Shown: positions 1 through 8,322, numbered from the stretch's first letter. The stretch: DNA of 26,100 nucleotides from Bacillota bacterium (GCA_023415595.1 JAEZJW010000071.1:1-26100); one strand, 5' to 3'. Notes: a model not told the origin generated them from the letters alone. Program-made: numbers and translations.

Positions 1-29
1 ATATTGCAGTAGTAATTATTAAAGTATGA
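1..29 (+). CDS. 3' tail of upstream gene, probably PP2C-type Ser/Thr phosphatase (stp/prpC), partial
   Basis: Only the last eight codons are in the window. The frame starting at base 3 reads IAVVIIKV and stops at TGA 27-29. PrpC/Stp phosphatases commonly end in a hydrophobic beta strand of the type DNITVVxIxV, and this gene normally sits directly upstream of prkC in Firmicutes, so the tail fits. The gap to the kinase start is 17 bases and holds the kinase ribosome site, so the two are probably co-transcribed. The other two frames also stop within the first 20 bases. The call rests on context and eight residues only. Confidence 0.45.
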
Positions 30-46
30 AGAAGAGGTGAGAGATC

Positions 47-2146
47 ATGTTGAAACCCGGTATGTTTATCAGCGATCGGTACGAAATTATTGACAATGTC
101 GGTTCCGGCGGTATGGCTGATGTCTATAAGGCAAAGGACCAGAGACTGAACCGTTTTGTTGCGATTAAGGTATTAAAGCCGGAGTATTCCAGTGATAAAA
201 GCTTTGTAAACAAATTCAGGGGAGAGGCACAGTCCGCAGCCGGATTGTCCCATCCCAATATTGTTAATGTATATGATGTCGGTGATGACAGCGGCCTTCA
301 TTATATCGTAATGGAGCTGGTGGAAGGAATAACTTTAAAGCGTTTTATTGAGAGAAAAGGTAAGCTGGAAGTTAAAGAAGCGGTAGGTATTGCGATTCAG
401 ATCGCACAGGGCATGGAAGCAGCCCATGATAACCATATCATTCATAGGGATATCAAACCGCAGAATATCATAATTTCGAGAGACGGCAAGGTAAAGGTTA
501 CAGATTTCGGTATTGCGAAAGCAACCAATTCCAATACCATTACCTCAAATGCCATGGGCTCAGTACATTATTTATCCCCCGAACAGGCCAGAGGCGGCTA
601 CAGTGATGAGAAGAGCGACATCTATTCACTTGGTGTCACTCTCTATGAAATGCTGTCCGGCAAGGTACCTTTCGCAGGGGATAATACCGTATCGGTAGCA
701 CTTCTTCATATTCAGGGAGAGGCAATGCCTTTACGTGACTTAGATCAGAGCATACCGATCAGCGTGGATAAGATTGTCCAGAAATGTATGCAGAAGAGAC
801 CGGAGAGAAGATATCATTCCGCATCTGAGCTGATTCTGGATTTAAAAAGGGCTATTGCGAATCCGGATGGGGACTTCGTACAGATTCCTGCATTCGTTGC
901 CAGCGATTCCCCGACCATAAATATTTCAGATGATTTAAGCAAAATTAAGAGTGGTGCTTATCTGGAGGAGAGTATATCAGATAAGAAGAACACCGGTCAT
1001 TATGCTTCCACGGACGAAGAGGATGATGACCTTGACAGTGTTGATTCCAAGCTGGCCAAATTCTCAGCGGTAGGGACGATTGCGCTGATAATCATATTGG
1101 CAGTGATTATTATCGGTATTGTTGTTTGGCTGATCTTCCCGAAGGGAGATAAGAAGAACCCCGGAAACGGAACTGTAACAGAAACTCCCACGGATACACC
1201 GACCCTGTCACCTACTCCGGAAGTTGGTCCTATAGTTGGAACCTATAAGTTCCCTTATGTGGTCGGGTACACGAAGGAGGATGCTGAGGAGATTATCAAA
1301 GCGAAGGATCCGGATGCATTAATTACCTGGAAAGAGGATTACTCCGATGAATACGAGAAGGGATATGCTATTTCTCAATATCCTGAGGCGGATAGGGATG
1401 CGGCTTTCGGTTCTGATGTTATCATTTATATCAGTACAGGACCCAAATCCTTCACTATTCCTTATGTCTACGGACAGACCGAAGATCGAGCCAGCAAGAA
1501 GCTGATTGAATATGATTTAAAGCCCATTACAGATTATACCAACAGTGATGTTGAAGCCGGTAAAGTAATCGAAACCATTCCTCCGAAGGATTCCATGGTA
1601 GTAGCAGGAGATCAGGTAACGATTATCGTCAGCTTGGGACCTGAACAGGCAGTTATTCCGAATCTTCTGGGCATGACTGTGGAACAGGCACAGAAAGCGC
1701 TGACTGATGCAGGGCTTGCGATGGGAACAATCAGCTATGACTCTTCAGATCAATATGCAGAAGGTCAGATTACGTTCCAGTCAGAAACTGCTAATAATAC
1801 GGCCACGAAGGGCGCTACTATTGACGTCATCGTCAGTACAGGATCTGCCGGTACAGACCCGAATGTTATTTATACAGGAAGCTTAACGATTGAAGAAAGT
1901 CCGTTCCAGTATGGCTTTGGAGACGGTGAAGCTGAAATCTATTTTGAAATGGTTCAGGAGGGCTATGACCCTGATCCGATTTATGAGGGATTTTTATCTG
2001 TTAGTGATTTCCCTCTGACCATCACCGGCATTATCGGAAACAACGCTTCTCCGGGTACGGTAACGATGTATGTGGATAATCAGCCATTTATGATGCCCGG
2101 GGAAACTTCACCCCATACCTGGACAGTAAATTTTACGGAGGAATAG
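47..2146 (+). CDS. prkC: Membrane Ser/Thr protein kinase with three PASTA domains (PrkC/PknB/Stk1)
   Basis: Hanks-type kinase that phosphorylates proteins of division, wall synthesis and translation, and is thought to sense muropeptides or lipid II outside the cell. The 699-residue protein has a glycine-rich loop at 19-23 (GSGGM), catalytic Lys41 (VAIKV), HRD at 133-135 with KPQN after it, DFG at 153-155 and SPE at 177-179. An acidic juxtamembrane stretch (320-332) precedes one membrane segment (about 342-364). A Thr/Pro-rich linker then leads to three PASTA repeats (about 399-466, 468-532, 534-599). About 95 further residues (605-699) form an extra C-terminal extracellular domain with no PASTA pattern. 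The ATG has a GAGGTGAG-type ribosome site at bases 35-41. The end lies one base before rsgA, so translation is coupled. The family call is secure; the role of the last domain is unknown. Confidence 0.96.
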   Translation: MLKPGMFISDRYEIIDNVGSGGMADVYKAKDQRLNRFVAIKVLKPEYSSDKSFVNKFRGEAQSAAGLSHPNIVNVYDVGDDSGLHYIVMELVEGITLKRFIERKGKLEVKEAVGIAIQIAQGMEAAHDNHIIHRDIKPQNIIISRDGKVKVTDFGIAKATNSNTITSNAMGSVHYLSPEQARGGYSDEKSDIYSLGVTLYEMLSGKVPFAGDNTVSVALLHIQGEAMPLRDLDQSIPISVDKIVQKCMQKRPERRYHSASELILDLKRAIANPDGDFVQIPAFVASDSPTINISDDLSKIKSGAYLEESISDKKNTGHYASTDEEDDDLDSVDSKLAKFSAVGTIALIIILAVIIIGIVVWLIFPKGDKKNPGNGTVTETPTDTPTLSPTPEVGPIVGTYKFPYVVGYTKEDAEEIIKAKDPDALITWKEDYSDEYEKGYAISQYPEADRDAAFGSDVIIYISTGPKSFTIPYVYGQTEDRASKKLIEYDLKPITDYTNSDVEAGKVIETIPPKDSMVVAGDQVTIIVSLGPEQAVIPNLLGMTVEQAQKALTDAGLAMGTISYDSSDQYAEGQITFQSETANNTATKGATIDVIVSTGSAGTDPNVIYTGSLTIEESPFQYGFGDGEAEIYFEMVQEGYDPDPIYEGFLSVSDFPLTITGIIGNNASPGTVTMYVDNQPFMMPGETSPHTWTVNFTEE

Positions 2147-2147
2147 C

Positions 2148-3029
2148 TTGAAGGGCAAAATAATCAAAGGTATAGCAGGTTTTTATTATGTTCATGTACC
2201 GGAAAGGAACCTTGTCTACGAATGCAAGGCAAAGGGGATTTTCCGAAATCAGAATCTGAAGCCGCTGGTTGGCGATGATGTGGACATTGATACCAATGAT
2301 CAACCGGAGGGATCGGGTACCATTACCGATATCCATCCGAGAAATAATGAACTGATACGGCCGGCTGTTGCAAATGTTGACCAGGCTATGGTTATATTTG
2401 CAGCGGCTGAGCCTGTTCCAAATTTAAACCTGCTGGATCGTTTTCTGATCATGATGCAGAGGCAGGGAGTACAAACGATAGTATGTTTTAATAAGAAGGA
2501 CATCGTTACAGAGAAGGAGATATCATTATTAATGGATACCTATCTTCGCTGCGGATATGATGTAGTAAGCACAAGTACACTGAAGAAAGACGGTCTTCAA
2601 ACCGTATCTCAGCTTCTGACAGGAAAGACGACAGTATTAGCCGGACCCTCCGGTGTCGGTAAGTCTTCGCTCGTGAATGAACTGAAACCGGAAGCAAATA
2701 TGGAGACAGGAGAGTTAAGCGAAAAAATCAAAAGAGGGAAGCACACAACCAGGCACTCCGAACTGATTTATGTGGAAGATAACACTTATATCATGGATAC
2801 CCCCGGTTTCAGCTCCCTCTATATTAATGAGATAGAGAAGGAAGAACTGAAGGACTTCTTTATAGAATTCAAGGATTACGAGGAAAACTGCAGGTTTATC
2901 GGATGTATGCACCTCTCTGAACCCGGCTGTGCTGTGAAGGATGCACTGCAGGAGGGGAAAATCAGCCACATCCGTTATGAAAATTATAAGGATTTGTACG
3001 CAGAACTAAAGGATATAAAGCGATATTAG
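2148..3029 (+). CDS. rsgA: Small ribosomal subunit biogenesis GTPase RsgA (YloQ/EngC)
   Basis: Circularly permuted GTPase that binds the maturing 30S subunit and tests the decoding site late in assembly. The 293-residue protein has an N-terminal OB-fold region (about 1-70). The G motifs come in permuted order: G4 NKKD at 115-118, then G1 GPSGVGKSS at 166-174, then G3 DTPG at 217-220. The C-terminal zinc site is Cys248, Cys253, His255 and Cys261, as in the family. The start is TTG: GGAGG at 2137-2141, inside the last codons of prkC, is six bases upstream and no ATG is better placed. The neighbouring order prkC-rsgA-rpe-thiN is the standard Firmicute arrangement and suggests one transcript. Confidence 0.96.
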   Translation: MKGKIIKGIAGFYYVHVPERNLVYECKAKGIFRNQNLKPLVGDDVDIDTNDQPEGSGTITDIHPRNNELIRPAVANVDQAMVIFAAAEPVPNLNLLDRFLIMMQRQGVQTIVCFNKKDIVTEKEISLLMDTYLRCGYDVVSTSTLKKDGLQTVSQLLTGKTTVLAGPSGVGKSSLVNELKPEANMETGELSEKIKRGKHTTRHSELIYVEDNTYIMDTPGFSSLYINEIEKEELKDFFIEFKDYEENCRFIGCMHLSEPGCAVKDALQEGKISHIRYENYKDLYAELKDIKRY

Positions 3030-3086
3030 TAATCAAACACCAAAGGCTAATGAGACACAACACAAGGGAAGGCATGGTAGAATAGC

Positions 3087-3749
3087 ATGATGAAACTGGC
3101 ACCATCCATATTGGCAGCGGATTTTAATATACTGGGTGAACAGATTAAAGTGATTGAGACATCGGGAGTACCCTATCTTCATATCGACGTTATGGACGGT
3201 AATTTCGTACGCAGTATCAGTTTTGGATTACCGGTCATTGCATCAATCAGAAAGAATACGAACCTGATTTTTGATGTGCACCTGATGATAGAAGAACCGA
3301 TCCGCTATCTTGAGGAATTTAAGGCGGCGGGAGCTGACATTATCACAGTTCATGTGGAAGCTTGTAAGGACCTGAAGAAAACGATAGCTAAGATCAAAGA
3401 ATTGGGACTGAAGGCGGGGGTCACTTTAAAACCGGCCACCGGACTGGATACACTTGCAGATATTATCACTGAGATTGACATGGTTTTGATCATGAGTGTT
3501 AATCCCGGTTTCGGAGGACAAGCCTTCCTGCCGGATTCCCTGCAAAAAATAAGGGATCTGAAGGCACTGGCGAAACAAAACGGAGTAAGTTTTGATATTG
3601 AAGTAGATGGTGGCATCACTGCAAATAATGTGGCAGATGTCCTGGAAGCCGGAGCGAATGTGATTGTATCCGGTACGTCAATATTTTCAGGTGATATGAA
3701 GGATAATATAAATAAGTTTCAGAACATCTTTAATAAGTATGAAGCTTAA
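3087..3749 (+). CDS. rpe: Ribulose-phosphate 3-epimerase
   Basis: Interconverts D-ribulose 5-phosphate and D-xylulose 5-phosphate in the non-oxidative pentose phosphate pathway, in the cytosol. The 220-residue length and TIM-barrel motifs match the family. Visible are APSILAADF near the N-terminus, metal-ligand pairs His32/Asp34 (HIDVMDGNF) and His65 (DVHLM), the phosphate-binding loop VNPGFGGQ at 138-145, and catalytic Asp174 in EVDGGI. Two ATG codons stand in tandem at 3087 and 3090; either could be used, and the upstream ribosome site is weak. The gene follows rsgA by 57 bases and precedes thiN by 18, which fits the conserved operon. A related epimerase such as allulose-6-phosphate epimerase is less likely given this context. 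Confidence 0.95.
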   Translation: MMKLAPSILAADFNILGEQIKVIETSGVPYLHIDVMDGNFVRSISFGLPVIASIRKNTNLIFDVHLMIEEPIRYLEEFKAAGADIITVHVEACKDLKKTIAKIKELGLKAGVTLKPATGLDTLADIITEIDMVLIMSVNPGFGGQAFLPDSLQKIRDLKALAKQNGVSFDIEVDGGITANNVADVLEAGANVIVSGTSIFSGDMKDNINKFQNIFNKYEA

Positions 3750-3767
3750 ACGGATCAGGGTGGTTGG

Positions 3768-4433
3768 ATGGAAATAACGGATCGGAAGGACAAAATATTA
3801 ATTATCACCGGGGGCTTTATCGAGGAAGCATTCTTAAGGGAATTGTTAGGGAAGGAAGCCTATTCCATGATCATTGCGGCCGATCATGGACTTATGATCT
3901 CGGATAAGCTCTCTATTTCATTGGATTATATCGTTGGAGATTTTGATTCTGTACCGAGTGAGATACTGAAGAAATACCGGGAATCCTCCGTTCCGATCAA
4001 AACCTTTCCGACGGAAAAGGATAAGACAGATACGCAGATTGCTATCGAGCTGGCACTGATGCATGCTCCGGGCTCCATAGATCTGGTGGGTGCAACAGGC
4101 AGCAGACTGGACCATACTCTGGCAAATTTGCATCTGCTGATGCTTCCGATGCAGCTGAAGGTGGGTGCTTTCCTTTTGGACCGGCATAACAGGATCAGCC
4201 TGAGACAGAACAGCTTTACTCTTACAAAAGCAGGGCAGTACGGAGACTTCGTTTCCCTTCTCCCTTTTACAGGAGAAGTAAAAGGACTTACTCTGACCGG
4301 TTTTAAGTATCCGCTAGAACATGTAACATTGACTTCGGGTAGTAGTCTCGGAATCAGCAACGAGATCGCCCAGGAGGAAGCCCGGGTGGAGCTGCAGGAG
4401 GGAATCCTGATCCTATTCGAAACGAAGGATTAA
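3768..4433 (+). CDS. thiN: Thiamine pyrophosphokinase
   Basis: Transfers pyrophosphate from ATP to thiamine to give thiamine diphosphate. The protein is 221 residues, normal for the bacterial enzyme. Motifs seen are AADHG at 37-41, GDFDS at 57-61 (the acidic, metal-binding signature), DKTDTQ at 85-90 and GSRLDHTLAN at 111-120, the thiamine-contacting part of the N-terminal domain. The C-terminal half is the beta-rich domain that completes the dimer site. It follows rpe by 18 bases and ends the prkC operon; the next gene has its own promoter-like sequence. I see no THI-box riboswitch upstream, as expected inside an operon. Confidence 0.94.
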   Translation: MEITDRKDKILIITGGFIEEAFLRELLGKEAYSMIIAADHGLMISDKLSISLDYIVGDFDSVPSEILKKYRESSVPIKTFPTEKDKTDTQIAIELALMHAPGSIDLVGATGSRLDHTLANLHLLMLPMQLKVGAFLLDRHNRISLRQNSFTLTKAGQYGDFVSLLPFTGEVKGLTLTGFKYPLEHVTLTSGSSLGISNEIAQEEARVELQEGILILFETKD

Positions 4434-4483
4434 ATTGCTGTATCGCTAACTGAATTAAGAATAAAATGCAGCTTATCAAAAGG

Positions 4484-4511
4484 TTGCGTTCCCTGATAAA
4501 AAAAGTATGAT
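4484..4511 (+). promoter_or_regulatory. Putative sigma-A promoter for ychF
   Basis: TTGCGT at 4484-4489 and TATGAT at 4506-4511 are separated by 16 bases, close to the vegetative consensus. Transcription would begin near 4518 and give a leader of about 18 bases with the ribosome site GGAAGGA just before ATG 4536. It lies in the 102-base gap after thiN. An inverted repeat TTATCA/TGATAA flanks the -35 element; its meaning is unclear. Confidence 0.5.
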
Positions 4512-4535
4512 AGGACCATAGGAAGGAAGACACAA

Positions 4536-5633
4536 ATGAAATTAGGTATCGTAGGTTTACCCAATGTCGGTAAAAGTACACTGTTTAACTCTTTAACAAA
4601 GGCAGGTGCTGAATCTGCCAATTATCCGTTCTGTACCATTGACCCGAATATCGGAATCGTTCCCGTTCCGGATGAGAGGCTTAAGGTTCTGGGTGACCTG
4701 TACAAATCAGAGAAGGTCGTTCCTGCCATCATCGAGTTCGTTGATATCGCCGGTCTGGTGAAGGGAGCATCCAAGGGAGAAGGACTCGGAAACCAGTTCC
4801 TCTCCAATATCCGTGAGGTGGATGCGATCGTTCATGTGGTACGCTGCTTTGATGATCCGAATGTCATCCATGTGGATGGCTCCGTGGATCCCTTAAGGGA
4901 TATCGAGACGATTAATCTGGAACTCATCTTCTCCGACCTTGAGATTCTGGAACGCAGAAAATCCAAGACCGTAAAGAGTGCCAAGAATGATAAGGCGATG
5001 GCGAAGGAAACCGAGATGCTGGAGCGCCTGATGGCTCATCTGGAGGAAGGGAAGATGGCGAAGAGTTTCCAGCCGGCAGATGATGAAGAGCAGGAGATGA
5101 TGGATTCCTATAATCTTCTGACTGCTAAGCCGGTCATCTATGCAGCCAATGTGAAGGAAGAGGATCTGGCTGACGATGGAGAAGGGAACGGATATGTGAA
5201 GTCAGTCCGTGAATTCGCGAAGGGAGAGCATTCCGAAGCATTTGTCATCTGCGCCCAGATCGAGCAGGAGATTGCCGAACTGGAAGAAGATGAGAAGAAG
5301 ATGTTCTTGGAGGAACTGGGTTTGTCAGAATCCGGACTTGAGAAGCTGATCAAGGCAAGCTACCGCCTGCTGGGACTTATCAGTTATCTGACTGCGGGAC
5401 CGAAGGAGACGAAGGCCTGGACGATTAAGATCGGAACGAAGGCACCCCAGGCGGCAGGGAAGATCCATTCTGACTTTGAAAGAGGCTTTATCCGTGCGGA
5501 GATAGTCAATTATCATAACCTGGTGGATTGTGGAAGCTACAATGCAGCCAGGGATAAGGGACTGGTACGTTCGGAAGGTAAGGAATATGTGGTTCAGGAC
5601 GGAGATGTGGTTCTGTTCCGTTTCAATGTATAA
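4536..5633 (+). CDS. ychF: Redox-regulated ATPase YchF (OBG-family P-loop protein)
   Basis: Ribosome-associated P-loop NTPase of the Obg family; YchF hydrolyses ATP rather than GTP and is linked to stress and translation control. The 365-residue length is typical. The P-loop GLPNVGKST lies at 7-15, the G3 motif DIAGL at 70-74, and the G4 position reads NVKE (205-208) instead of NKxD, the substitution that marks ATP preference in this subfamily. A helical, coiled-coil-like insertion (about 130-190) and a C-terminal TGS domain (about 282-365) follow. The start has a good ribosome site. It appears to be a single-gene or two-gene unit with lgt. Confidence 0.97.
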   Translation: MKLGIVGLPNVGKSTLFNSLTKAGAESANYPFCTIDPNIGIVPVPDERLKVLGDLYKSEKVVPAIIEFVDIAGLVKGASKGEGLGNQFLSNIREVDAIVHVVRCFDDPNVIHVDGSVDPLRDIETINLELIFSDLEILERRKSKTVKSAKNDKAMAKETEMLERLMAHLEEGKMAKSFQPADDEEQEMMDSYNLLTAKPVIYAANVKEEDLADDGEGNGYVKSVREFAKGEHSEAFVICAQIEQEIAELEEDEKKMFLEELGLSESGLEKLIKASYRLLGLISYLTAGPKETKAWTIKIGTKAPQAAGKIHSDFERGFIRAEIVNYHNLVDCGSYNAARDKGLVRSEGKEYVVQDGDVVLFRFNV

Positions 5634-5682
5634 ATTATACTGATGAGAATGCAATTGGTAATTGCAGAAAGTGGTGAATGTG

Positions 5683-6627
5683 ATGCAGATGCTTTTAATG
5701 ACAGGCAATACAAATATTAACTTTCCTAAATTAAATCTATGGCTGAAGAATGTTCCGGACGGCTTCGATGTATTTGGATTTCATATTGCACTCTATGGGG
5801 TTTGTATCGGTATCGGTATGCTCTGCGGTTGGCTGATTGCAGAGTGGATGGCGAAGAGGACGGGACAGAAGCCGGAAATCTATCTGGATTTTGCTCTGGT
5901 GGCAATTGTCGTCTCAGTAATCTTCACAAGGCTGTTTTATGTATTGTTCTCTTTGGACGAATTCAAGGATGATCCGCTGCAGATATTTAATCTTCGAAAC
6001 GGCGGTCTGATGATCTACGGAGGAATCTTCGGTGCTGTATTGACTGCTTTCATCTATACCAGAGTTAAGAAATATCCTTTCTGGCTGCTCGCGGATACAG
6101 GCTGCATCGGTCTGATTATCGGACAGATCATTGGACGCTGGGGCAATTTCTTCAATAGGGAGGTATTCGGCAAGTATTCGAATAATATCTTTGCTATGCA
6201 ACTGGACCGGACTGTGGTTTCCGGGGATTACAGGATGGCAGAGCATCTCTTAAGGGAGAAATACGCAGGGAAAGAGACTCTGATTAACCGTATTATGGAG
6301 ATTAGGAATAATATTAAAACAGTGGACGGAGTGGAATATATCCAGGTCCATCCCACATTCCTGTACGAAGCCTTATGGAATCTCGGTTTACTGATCTTCT
6401 TAATTCTCTACACCAAGCATAAGAAATTCGACGGTGAAGTAATGCTGCTCTATATGGCAGGTTATGGACTCGGTCGTTTCTGGATCGAGGGAATGCGTAC
6501 GGACCAGCTGTTCCTCTGGGGAACTGCAATTCCGATTTCACAGCTGATTGCAGCATCAATTTTCTTCGTATGCGTCATTATGATTCTGATCAAGCGCAGA
6601 AAATTAAGCAAAATCAAGTCTAAATAG
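5683..6627 (+). CDS. lgt: Prolipoprotein diacylglyceryl transferase
   Basis: Moves diacylglycerol from phosphatidylglycerol to the lipobox cysteine of prelipoproteins, the first step of lipoprotein maturation, in the membrane. From ATG 5683 it is 314 residues with about seven membrane segments. Signature motifs: NGGLMIYGG near 106-114, GRWGNFFNRE at 151-160 (the essential Arg/Asn block), HPTFLYE at 223-229 and GRFWIEGMRTD near 264-274. A Tyr stands where the Escherichia coli enzyme has His in the FHGG motif. An insertion of about 55 residues lies between the Arg/Asn block and HPTFLYE. The start is ambiguous: TTG 5662 and ATG 5683, 5689 or 5698 are in frame. I chose 5683 because AAAGTGGTGA sits seven bases before it. 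The terminator at 6724-6769 would end this transcript. Confidence 0.94.
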   Translation: MQMLLMTGNTNINFPKLNLWLKNVPDGFDVFGFHIALYGVCIGIGMLCGWLIAEWMAKRTGQKPEIYLDFALVAIVVSVIFTRLFYVLFSLDEFKDDPLQIFNLRNGGLMIYGGIFGAVLTAFIYTRVKKYPFWLLADTGCIGLIIGQIIGRWGNFFNREVFGKYSNNIFAMQLDRTVVSGDYRMAEHLLREKYAGKETLINRIMEIRNNIKTVDGVEYIQVHPTFLYEALWNLGLLIFLILYTKHKKFDGEVMLLYMAGYGLGRFWIEGMRTDQLFLWGTAIPISQLIAASIFFVCVIMILIKRRKLSKIKSK

Positions 6628-6663
6628 GACCAATTTCCTACATTCGAGGTTTTTGCCTATATC

Positions 6664-6692
6664 TTGACATAATTTGTTCAATTTTTTATTTT
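6664..6692 (+). promoter_or_regulatory. Putative sigma-A promoter before the lgt-mraZ terminator
   Basis: A perfect TTGACA (6664-6669) stands exactly 17 bases before TATTTT (6687-6692). Transcription would start near 6699, inside the 14-base perfect palindrome TACAATATATTGTA at 6695-6708, which could be an operator. A strong terminator follows within about 60 bases, so the product would be a short RNA or a leader that mostly stops early. Confidence 0.4.
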
Positions 6693-6723
6693 ACTACAAT
6701 ATATTGTAAACTCATCGGAGATA

Positions 6724-6769
6724 AGCACAGAAATGCCTGTAAATTAAGGCTTTCTGTGCTTTATTTTTA
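6724..6769 (+). terminator. Rho-independent terminator after lgt
   Basis: AGCACAGAAA (6724-6733) pairs with TTTCTGTGCT (6751-6760). After one unpaired T the stem continues as GCCT/AGGC, leaving a short loop GTAAATTA. The tail TTATTTTT at 6761-6768 is T-rich. It separates the lgt unit from the mraZ promoter. Confidence 0.88.
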
Positions 6770-6774
6770 TGGAT

Positions 6775-6804
6775 TTGCACTTGATTAATTCCCTAAATTA
6801 TAAT
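6775..6804 (+). promoter_or_regulatory. Putative sigma-A promoter of the mraZ (dcw) operon
   Basis: TTGCAC at 6775-6780 and a perfect TATAAT at 6799-6804 are separated by 18 bases. Transcription would start near 6811, so the AAGTGG repeats begin about 7 bases after the start point, where a bound MraZ could block polymerase. The leader to the mraZ ATG would be about 90 bases. Confidence 0.65.
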
Positions 6805-6817
6805 AAAATGGACTCAT

Positions 6818-6864
6818 AAGTGGAGCAAAGTGGTGGGAAGTGGAGTATTAAGCCACAAAAGTGG
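6818..6864 (+). promoter_or_regulatory. MraZ operator: four AAGTGG boxes
   Basis: AAGTGG occurs at 6818-6823, 6828-6833 and 6838-6843, spaced exactly 10 bases apart, and again at 6859-6864, 21 bases after the third copy. All are in the same orientation and on nearly the same face of the helix. Regularly spaced repeats with a GTGG/TGGG-type core directly before mraZ are the known binding sites of this ring-shaped regulator in several bacteria, so I infer autoregulation of mraZ and the genes behind it. Confidence 0.8.
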
Positions 6865-6900
6865 GACAAACAGTTCTTAAGAGAAGCGGGGGAACAGCCT

Positions 6901-7329
6901 ATGTTTATGGGCGAGTTCGATCATTCGATCGATGCAAAGGGTAGAATTATTATACCGGCCAAGTTCAGGGAAGACTTAGGGGACAATTTTGTTGTTACCG
7001 TAGGACTGGATGGCTGTCTTTTTGCATATCCGAATAAGGAATGGGAAGCTTTTGTAGCCAAGCTGTTAACACTGCCCGGAACAAAGGAAGCCAGACAGAT
7101 GCAGCGATACTTTATGTCGATGGCCTCTGCATGCGAGACGGATAAACAGGGAAGAATACTGATACCGGCAAAGCTCAGGGAGAACGCAGCCTTAGACAAG
7201 GATATCGTATTTGTCGGTGTACTCAATAAAATAGAAATCTGGAGTAAGGAACGCTGGGATGGCAACAATGATTACGGTGACATGGATAAGATTGCAGAGC
7301 ATATGTCTGAGTTCGGCATCAGCTTTTAA
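6901..7329 (+). CDS. mraZ: Transcriptional regulator MraZ
   Basis: DNA-binding regulator at the head of the dcw cluster; it forms a ring of AbrB-like folds and binds short direct repeats in its own promoter. From ATG 6901 it is 142 residues, the usual length. It begins MFMGEFDHSIDAKGRIIIPAKF and holds two SpoVT/AbrB units, each with a (D)xKGRIxIPAK core: about 5-47 and 76-119 (DKQGRILIPAKLRE). A GTG at 6820 extends the frame upstream by 27 codons but runs through the AAGTGG operator and adds residues foreign to the family. The ribosome site GGGGGA (6888-6893) is seven bases before ATG 6901. rsmH follows after 48 bases. Confidence 0.96.
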   Translation: MFMGEFDHSIDAKGRIIIPAKFREDLGDNFVVTVGLDGCLFAYPNKEWEAFVAKLLTLPGTKEARQMQRYFMSMASACETDKQGRILIPAKLRENAALDKDIVFVGVLNKIEIWSKERWDGNNDYGDMDKIAEHMSEFGISF

Positions 7330-7377
7330 CCCCTTACGTCAGAAATAACCTAGGACAAGCAGTTTAGGAGCCCGTTT

Positions 7378-8322
7378 ATGGCATTTGAACATAAGTCAGT
7401 ATTATTGAATGAAGTGATAGAGAATCTGAAGATTAAACCTTCCGGAATCTATGTGGATGGAACCCTGGGAGGCGGAGGCCACTCCTTCGAAATCGCTGCG
7501 AAGCTGACCACCGGAAGACTGATCGGCATTGATCAGGATGAGGCGGCAATCAGTGCAGCAAAGGAGAGACTGTCTCCTTACAGCAGCAGGGTTACAATTA
7601 TAAGAAGCAATTACTGTGAGATGAAACATGTTTTGAAGACCTATGACATACTCCGGGTGGACGGAATCCTTCTGGACCTCGGAGTATCCTCCTACCAATT
7701 GGATACTCCTGAACGGGGATTTTCTTATAAAGAGAATGCACCATTGGACATGAGAATGGATACCAGGAATGATAAGACGGCAGGGGATATTGTAAACGGC
7801 TATAGCGAGATGGAACTGTACCGGATCATAAGAGATTACGGAGAAGACAATTTTGCGAAAAATATTGCGAAGCATATCGTCCGTATGAGAAATGAGAAGC
7901 CTCTGGAAACGACCTTTGAGCTGAATGAAGCTGTAAAGGCGGCTATCCCCGCCAAGCTGCGTGAAGGAACAGGGCATCCCTCCAAACGGACCTTTCAGGC
8001 AATCCGGATCGAGCTGAACAGGGAACTGGAGGTACTTAAGGAAACCTTACAGGACATGATAGAGCTGCTTAACCCGGGGGGAAGACTGTGTATTATCACC
8101 TTTCATTCTCTGGAGGACCGGATCGTAAAATCCTTCTTTAAGACAAATGAAAATCCCTGTACCTGCCCTCCGAATTTTCCTGTATGTGTCTGCGGCAAGA
8201 AATCGCAGGGTATCGTAATTTCCAGGAAGCCCATCCTTCCTTCGGAGGAAGAATTGGAATACAATAAGAGATCAAAAAGTGCGAAGCTGAGGGTCTTCGA
8301 AAGAATCAGCCAAGTACAATAA
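7378..8322 (+). CDS. rsmH: 16S rRNA (cytosine-1402-N4)-methyltransferase RsmH (MraW)
   Basis: Methylates N4 of C1402 in the 16S rRNA decoding centre using S-adenosylmethionine. The 314 residues match the family. The N-terminus has HKSVLLNEV, the SAM-binding loop GTLGGGGHS at 28-36 and the acidic residue motif IGIDQD at 49-54. LLDLGVSS follows at 98-105, RTFQAIRIELN in the insert domain (204-214) and FHSLEDR at 242-248. Near the C-terminus four cysteines (261, 263, 270, 272) are spaced CxC-N6-CxC. It is second in the cluster after mraZ, as in most bacteria. The ribosome site before ATG 7378 is an AGGAG (7366-7370). Confidence 0.97.
   Translation: MAFEHKSVLLNEVIENLKIKPSGIYVDGTLGGGGHSFEIAAKLTTGRLIGIDQDEAAISAAKERLSPYSSRVTIIRSNYCEMKHVLKTYDILRVDGILLDLGVSSYQLDTPERGFSYKENAPLDMRMDTRNDKTAGDIVNGYSEMELYRIIRDYGEDNFAKNIAKHIVRMRNEKPLETTFELNEAVKAAIPAKLREGTGHPSKRTFQAIRIELNRELEVLKETLQDMIELLNPGGRLCIITFHSLEDRIVKSFFKTNENPCTCPPNFPVCVCGKKSQGIVISRKPILPSEEELEYNKRSKSAKLRVFERISQVQ

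Noticed and set aside
6820..6900. GTG start giving MraZ 27 extra N-terminal residues
   Set aside because: The extension runs through the AAGTGG operator, has no ribosome site, and the family begins at MFMGE, which is ATG 6901.
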